Origin: Vibrio sinus
GTDB lineage: Bacteria > Pseudomonadota > Gammaproteobacteria > Enterobacterales > Vibrionaceae
Assembly: GCF_023634645.1 (NCBI RefSeq)
Contig: NZ_JAMKMR010000021.1
Coordinates: forward strand, 1-64,000
DNA length: 64,000 nucleotides
Direction of reading: 5' to 3'
Under the pieces are notes generated by a model. It searched no databases. It was given only the letters and a program-made list of their open reading frames with translations, and was not told the origin of the DNA. Each line of letters starts with the position of its first letter. The first letter of the stretch is position 1. Shown here piece after piece: positions 60,653-64,000 of this stretch. The position numbers were made by a program, and so were the translations under genes.

Positions 60653-63600
60653 TTATTTCTTTGAGCGCCTTAACTGTTTTAGCTGAAAAATGATGTCTTG
60701 TTCTCTCAGTTTTGCCATCGCCACATAAGCAACAGGTACCAAAAATAGTGAGAACAAAGTTCCTAAAATGAGACCACCGACCAATACCAAACCGATATTG
60801 ATCCGTCCAACCGATCCAGGGCCAACAGCCAATGCCAAAGGTAAAGAACCAATGATCATGGTGAGTGACGTCATCAAAATAGGCCTTAATCGCGATTTCG
60901 CGCTTTCAATCGCTGCATCTAGAGCACTTAGTCCTTCATTAAGTTGCTGCTTATTGGCAAATTCGACCAGTAATATACCGTGCTTGGTCACTAGACCAAC
61001 TAAGGTTAACAACCCAATTTTGGAATAAATATTAAGGCTCTGACCAAATATATTCAGAGTCAATATCGCACCTACTAAACACAAGGGTACCGTTAACAAA
61101 ATGATTAGTGGGTCTACAAAGCTCTCAAATTGAGCCGCTAAGATAAGGAAGATAAAGACAATTGCCATACCAAACAGTAACTGCATACCTGCCGATGAAT
61201 CTTGCAACTCCTTCACAACGCCATTGAACTGATAAGACTCACCTTTTTGCAATAACTCAGGTACATGTGTATTTACAAAATGCTCTACGTCACTGGCACT
61301 ATAGCCCGGTAACAGGTCGGCAGTGATCTCAGCGTTATCAAGTCCCATGAATGTCTTAATATGTGATTCAGCAGTCACTTGCTTGATCGTGACAAACTGT
61401 GACAAAGGTAGCTGTTGACCAGATTTAGACATCACATACAACTTGTTCAACACGTTGAAGTCACCTAAATCTTTCCGATTTACCTGTACACGAATCGGAT
61501 AAGTGTAGCCGTCCTTCATTTTGATATAGGCCGCTCGGTCTGATCCCAAGAAGGTAGACAACGCACTGGTTACGTCAGCATAGTCAACACCAGACATCAC
61601 CACGGCATTTTGATCAATTGATAAGTCAAACCTGAGCAAATCTCTCAGCATCGAGTTCTTAACATTCGAGACACCTGGGTAGTCATTGAGCGCTTTCACC
61701 ACTTTTTGCGCCGTACTACCTAATGCTTTCAAATCATTATTCGTAGTCGTGAGCTCCAGTTTTAACCCGGTCGGCAAGTTTAGGTTGTCAGCAGAACGAA
61801 CCGACATCGATACGCCATAAGCCGATACAGTCGACTTCGCCTTCTTCATCAAACGTCTTATGATGTCTTCGATATCTTGTTTACGATCATTCCATGGCTT
61901 CAAAATAATATGGTTTTCTGGCGTTCCCTCGATGTATGACAAATTGGCTTCAATCGCAGGATCGCCTTTAAACACACTATTGAGTTGGGCATTATTGTGT
62001 AAATGATAAGCACGCCCCACCCCTGTTGGCGACGTTGTGGAGACAACGATAAATCCAGTGTCTTCTGTAGGTAGAAGGACTTTTGGCATAAACCACGCGC
62101 CTACCGCTGACACAAGAATAAGCACGACTGAAATTCCGAGAAGCCAAAGCTTTTTCTCAAACGCAAGCTTCAATAAGCGCACGTACTTTTCCGTTAAAAT
62201 TTCAATTTTCGCTTCGACCCATTCAAACCACCCCGGAGCTTTAGCCACCGGTTTTAGCAAATGGGCACTCATCATGGGCGACAATGTTAAGGCGACAAAC
62301 CCCGAGATAATCACCGCTGCTGCAAGCGTGAAGGCAAATTGGTGGAAAAGGTCCGCCGTCAGACCAGACATCAATCCAATTGGCAAAAATACCGCAGCCA
62401 AGGTAAAGGTCATGGCAATCACAGGAAAGACAATTTCTCGACTACCTTGAATAGCCGCTTGCAGCGGTTTTTGGCCTTGCTCTATATGCCGGTAACAGTT
62501 TTCCACCACAACAATGGCGTCATCAACTACCAGGCCAATAGCCAGAATAATCGCTAAGATCGTCAACACGTTAATGCTAAACCCGAGCGCAGACATCACC
62601 GCGAATACACCAATGACGCAGACTGGGATGGTAATTAATGGGATGGTCGCAACACGAAATGAACCAAGGAATAAAACAACGACTGCGGAGACCAAAACAA
62701 TCGCTTCAAGCAATGTTTTAAAGCCTTCATCTATCGACGCTTTAATAAAGTTGGCTTGGTTATAGACCATCTTCATCTGAATCGTGTCTGGCACATCCAT
62801 CTTCGCCATTGCTTTTTTAACTCTTTCAGCAACAACGACTGGGTTGGCACTTTTCAATGGCAAGGTTTGAATGGACATCCCAAGCTTACCATTCACACGC
62901 AGGATGGAAGGCGTTAAGCTCGACTCTCCCATGACAACATTTGCCACATCACCCACTCGAACAATCTTGCCATTGTCATCGCGTATCACTAGGTCACGCA
63001 CACCGTCGACACTGTCTACCGGGTTCACCGGGTTAATAGAAAAGTCGCGTGCTTGTCCTTTGATGGTACCAGCGGTAAACGTCGCATTGTATTTGCTTAG
63101 GGTGCTCACTACATCAGTAGCACTAATACCAAGTGCCGCCATCTTGTCTGGCTCTAGCCAAACACGAAGCGCCTTACTACTCCCACCATAAGGCCCCCAG
63201 ACCGCACCCACTCCTTGGATGTGCTGAAATTGTGGGATAAGTTGCTGACTGATGAAATCGTACATTTGCTGCTTGGTGATATCACCTTTCGCCACGAACG
63301 TAATAATGTTACTTGGCAGAGCCGTCTGTGAAGAATCATCCGTCACAACGGGCTTGTCGATCATACTGGCAGGGAAATCAGTGATCGATGCAACTTTACT
63401 GCGCAGGTTGTTCATCAAACTGGCGTATTCTACGTCTGACACATTGTCATCAAAATACACCTCAAGAGTACAACTGCCTTCTCTGCAGTCAGTGTTCATG
63501 CTTTTGACTGAGCTCAGTCCCGTTGCAGCGGATATCAATTTGTCCGCCACGTTGTCAGACATGAACTCGGCACTGGCTCCCTGAATGTCCGCCGTCACCG

Positions 63601-63736
63601 TAGCGTTCGGCGCTCTGTGATCAGGGAAATATTGAATGGGCAAGTTACGTAGTGCCATCGCCCCCAAAAGCACAATGGCAATACTGATTACACTGGCAAA
63701 GACAGGATGCTTAATGCAAATCTCAGGCAGCTTCAT
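60653..63736 (-). CDS. RND-family multidrug efflux pump inner-membrane subunit
   Basis: The 1027-residue protein is an HAE1-type RND transporter. It starts KLPEICIKHPVFASVISIAI and has twelve membrane helices in two halves. The proton-relay DD pair is in AIGLVVDDAIVVVENCYRH. FPVIAMTFTLAAVFLPIGLM and the second-half GLVTKHGILLVEFANKQ are also typical. Together with the upstream adaptor it would export drugs or bile acids from the periplasm. It belongs to the group of Vibrio Vex-type pumps, but I cannot name which. Its start overlaps the adaptor stop by 14 bp. Confidence 0.94.
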   Translation of the reverse strand: MKLPEICIKHPVFASVISIAIVLLGAMALRNLPIQYFPDHRAPNATVTADIQGASAEFMSDNVADKLISAATGLSSVKSMNTDCREGSCTLEVYFDDNVSDVEYASLMNNLRSKVASITDFPASMIDKPVVTDDSSQTALPSNIITFVAKGDITKQQMYDFISQQLIPQFQHIQGVGAVWGPYGGSSKALRVWLEPDKMAALGISATDVVSTLSKYNATFTAGTIKGQARDFSINPVNPVDSVDGVRDLVIRDDNGKIVRVGDVANVVMGESSLTPSILRVNGKLGMSIQTLPLKSANPVVVAERVKKAMAKMDVPDTIQMKMVYNQANFIKASIDEGFKTLLEAIVLVSAVVVLFLGSFRVATIPLITIPVCVIGVFAVMSALGFSINVLTILAIILAIGLVVDDAIVVVENCYRHIEQGQKPLQAAIQGSREIVFPVIAMTFTLAAVFLPIGLMSGLTADLFHQFAFTLAAAVIISGFVALTLSPMMSAHLLKPVAKAPGWFEWVEAKIEILTEKYVRLLKLAFEKKLWLLGISVVLILVSAVGAWFMPKVLLPTEDTGFIVVSTTSPTGVGRAYHLHNNAQLNSVFKGDPAIEANLSYIEGTPENHIILKPWNDRKQDIEDIIRRLMKKAKSTVSAYGVSMSVRSADNLNLPTGLKLELTTTNNDLKALGSTAQKVVKALNDYPGVSNVKNSMLRDLLRFDLSIDQNAVVMSGVDYADVTSALSTFLGSDRAAYIKMKDGYTYPIRVQVNRKDLGDFNVLNKLYVMSKSGQQLPLSQFVTIKQVTAESHIKTFMGLDNAEITADLLPGYSASDVEHFVNTHVPELLQKGESYQFNGVVKELQDSSAGMQLLFGMAIVFIFLILAAQFESFVDPLIILLTVPLCLVGAILTLNIFGQSLNIYSKIGLLTLVGLVTKHGILLVEFANKQQLNEGLSALDAAIESAKSRLRPILMTSLTMIIGSLPLALAVGPGSVGRINIGLVLVGGLILGTLFSLFLVPVAYVAMAKLREQDIIFQLKQLRRSKK

Positions 63737-64000
63737 TGGTTAGGTCCTTTTTAGTCTGTGGCTGGCTGACTTTTATTACGTCCTTTTTCACTTCTACTGG
63801 TGTTACGACTGGCTTTGTTACCGTAGTAACATGTGGCTTAGTTTGGCTGGCTTTAACACTCGTATCTGGTGTACTAACTGGCTTCACTTGATTGGTCTTA
63901 ATCACCGGTTGTTGTTTCTTTTGTTCATCAGCACTTTTGCTTTCTGGTGCTTTAGGCTTGGACTCTTTTTGTGCAGACTGAACTGGTTTCTTCTTCTCAA
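63723..64000 (-). CDS. C-terminal part of RND periplasmic adaptor (cut by window edge)
   Basis: The frame is open from the window edge to 63723 (TGA) and gives about 92 residues. These residues are low-complexity: rich in K, P, V, T and Q (for example KPVSTPDTSVKASQTKPHV). Nothing in the visible part shows the lipoyl or coiled-coil domains. Because it overlaps the pump start by 14 bp and pump genes are normally preceded by their adaptor, this is most likely the adaptor tail. A GTG at 63905 is not needed, since the frame continues upstream. Confidence 0.6.
   Translation of the reverse strand, partial: EKKKPVQSAQKESKPKAPESKSADEQKKQQPVIKTNQVKPVSTPDTSVKASQTKPHVTTVTKPVVTPVEVKKDVIKVSQPQTKKDLTNEAA

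Overview
The window reads as a chromosomal segment of a marine gammaproteobacterium of the family Vibrionaceae, probably Vibrio or a close relative. The main reason is the run ccoNOQP-fixH-ccoI-ccoS-TauE/SafE protein-fnr-uspE-...-ttcA, an arrangement I know from Vibrio. Several small Vibrio-type families support it (DUF2987, DUF2960, DUF3802), as does the norM/ribE divergent pair. Base composition is moderate throughout. There is no rRNA, tRNA or CRISPR array that I can see.

Layout. 1-5.9 kb is an accessory stretch: a palindromic repeat, a transposase fragment, three intact and one decayed orphan solute-binding proteins, two small unknown genes and a LysE-type exporter. 5.9-9.6 kb (minus strand) is a three-gene exopolysaccharide-type operon: a zinc-ribbon plus degenerate GGDEF regulator, a processive family-2 glycosyltransferase and an HlyD-type periplasmic adaptor. 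10-19.6 kb is the microaerobic respiration block: cbb3 oxidase subunits, assembly factors, Fnr with a site for its own product in its promoter, and UspE. A lone YopT-like (C58) cysteine protease gene with a structured leader follows at 19.9 kb.

20.7-38.4 kb is mostly housekeeping: ttcA, a three-gene operon with bax, cobB, a RES/Xre toxin-antitoxin pair, an O-methyltransferase, ybiT, mobA, nagK, a DTW protein, a sterol-desaturase-like protein, a fructosamine-kinase-like protein, ribE, norM and an exported ATP-dependent DNA ligase. 38.5-45.5 kb carries a tightly packed minus-strand operon: DedA, ATP-grasp ligase, DinB-like, NRDE/Ntn hydrolase, exported YHS protein, DoxX, OlsF-like ornithine-lipid synthase and a potassium-channel-like protein. 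This is my best candidate for an undescribed envelope or lipid system. A YdeP-type molybdoenzyme follows.

48.1-51.2 kb is a decaying island: an IS3 fragment, an unrecognised 468-residue gene, three phased repeats and a GGDEF pseudogene. Two SAM methyltransferases and a YgiW-type protein come next. 54.4-60.3 kb encodes a glutamine-synthetase-like ligase (interrupted by an in-frame TGA), an aldehyde dehydrogenase, an iron alcohol dehydrogenase, a class I amidotransferase and a LysR regulator. Together these look like catabolism of an amine or amino alcohol through gamma-glutamyl intermediates. The window ends in an RND efflux pump and the tail of its adaptor.

All family calls are from recognition of motifs in the translated sequence; no database search was run.
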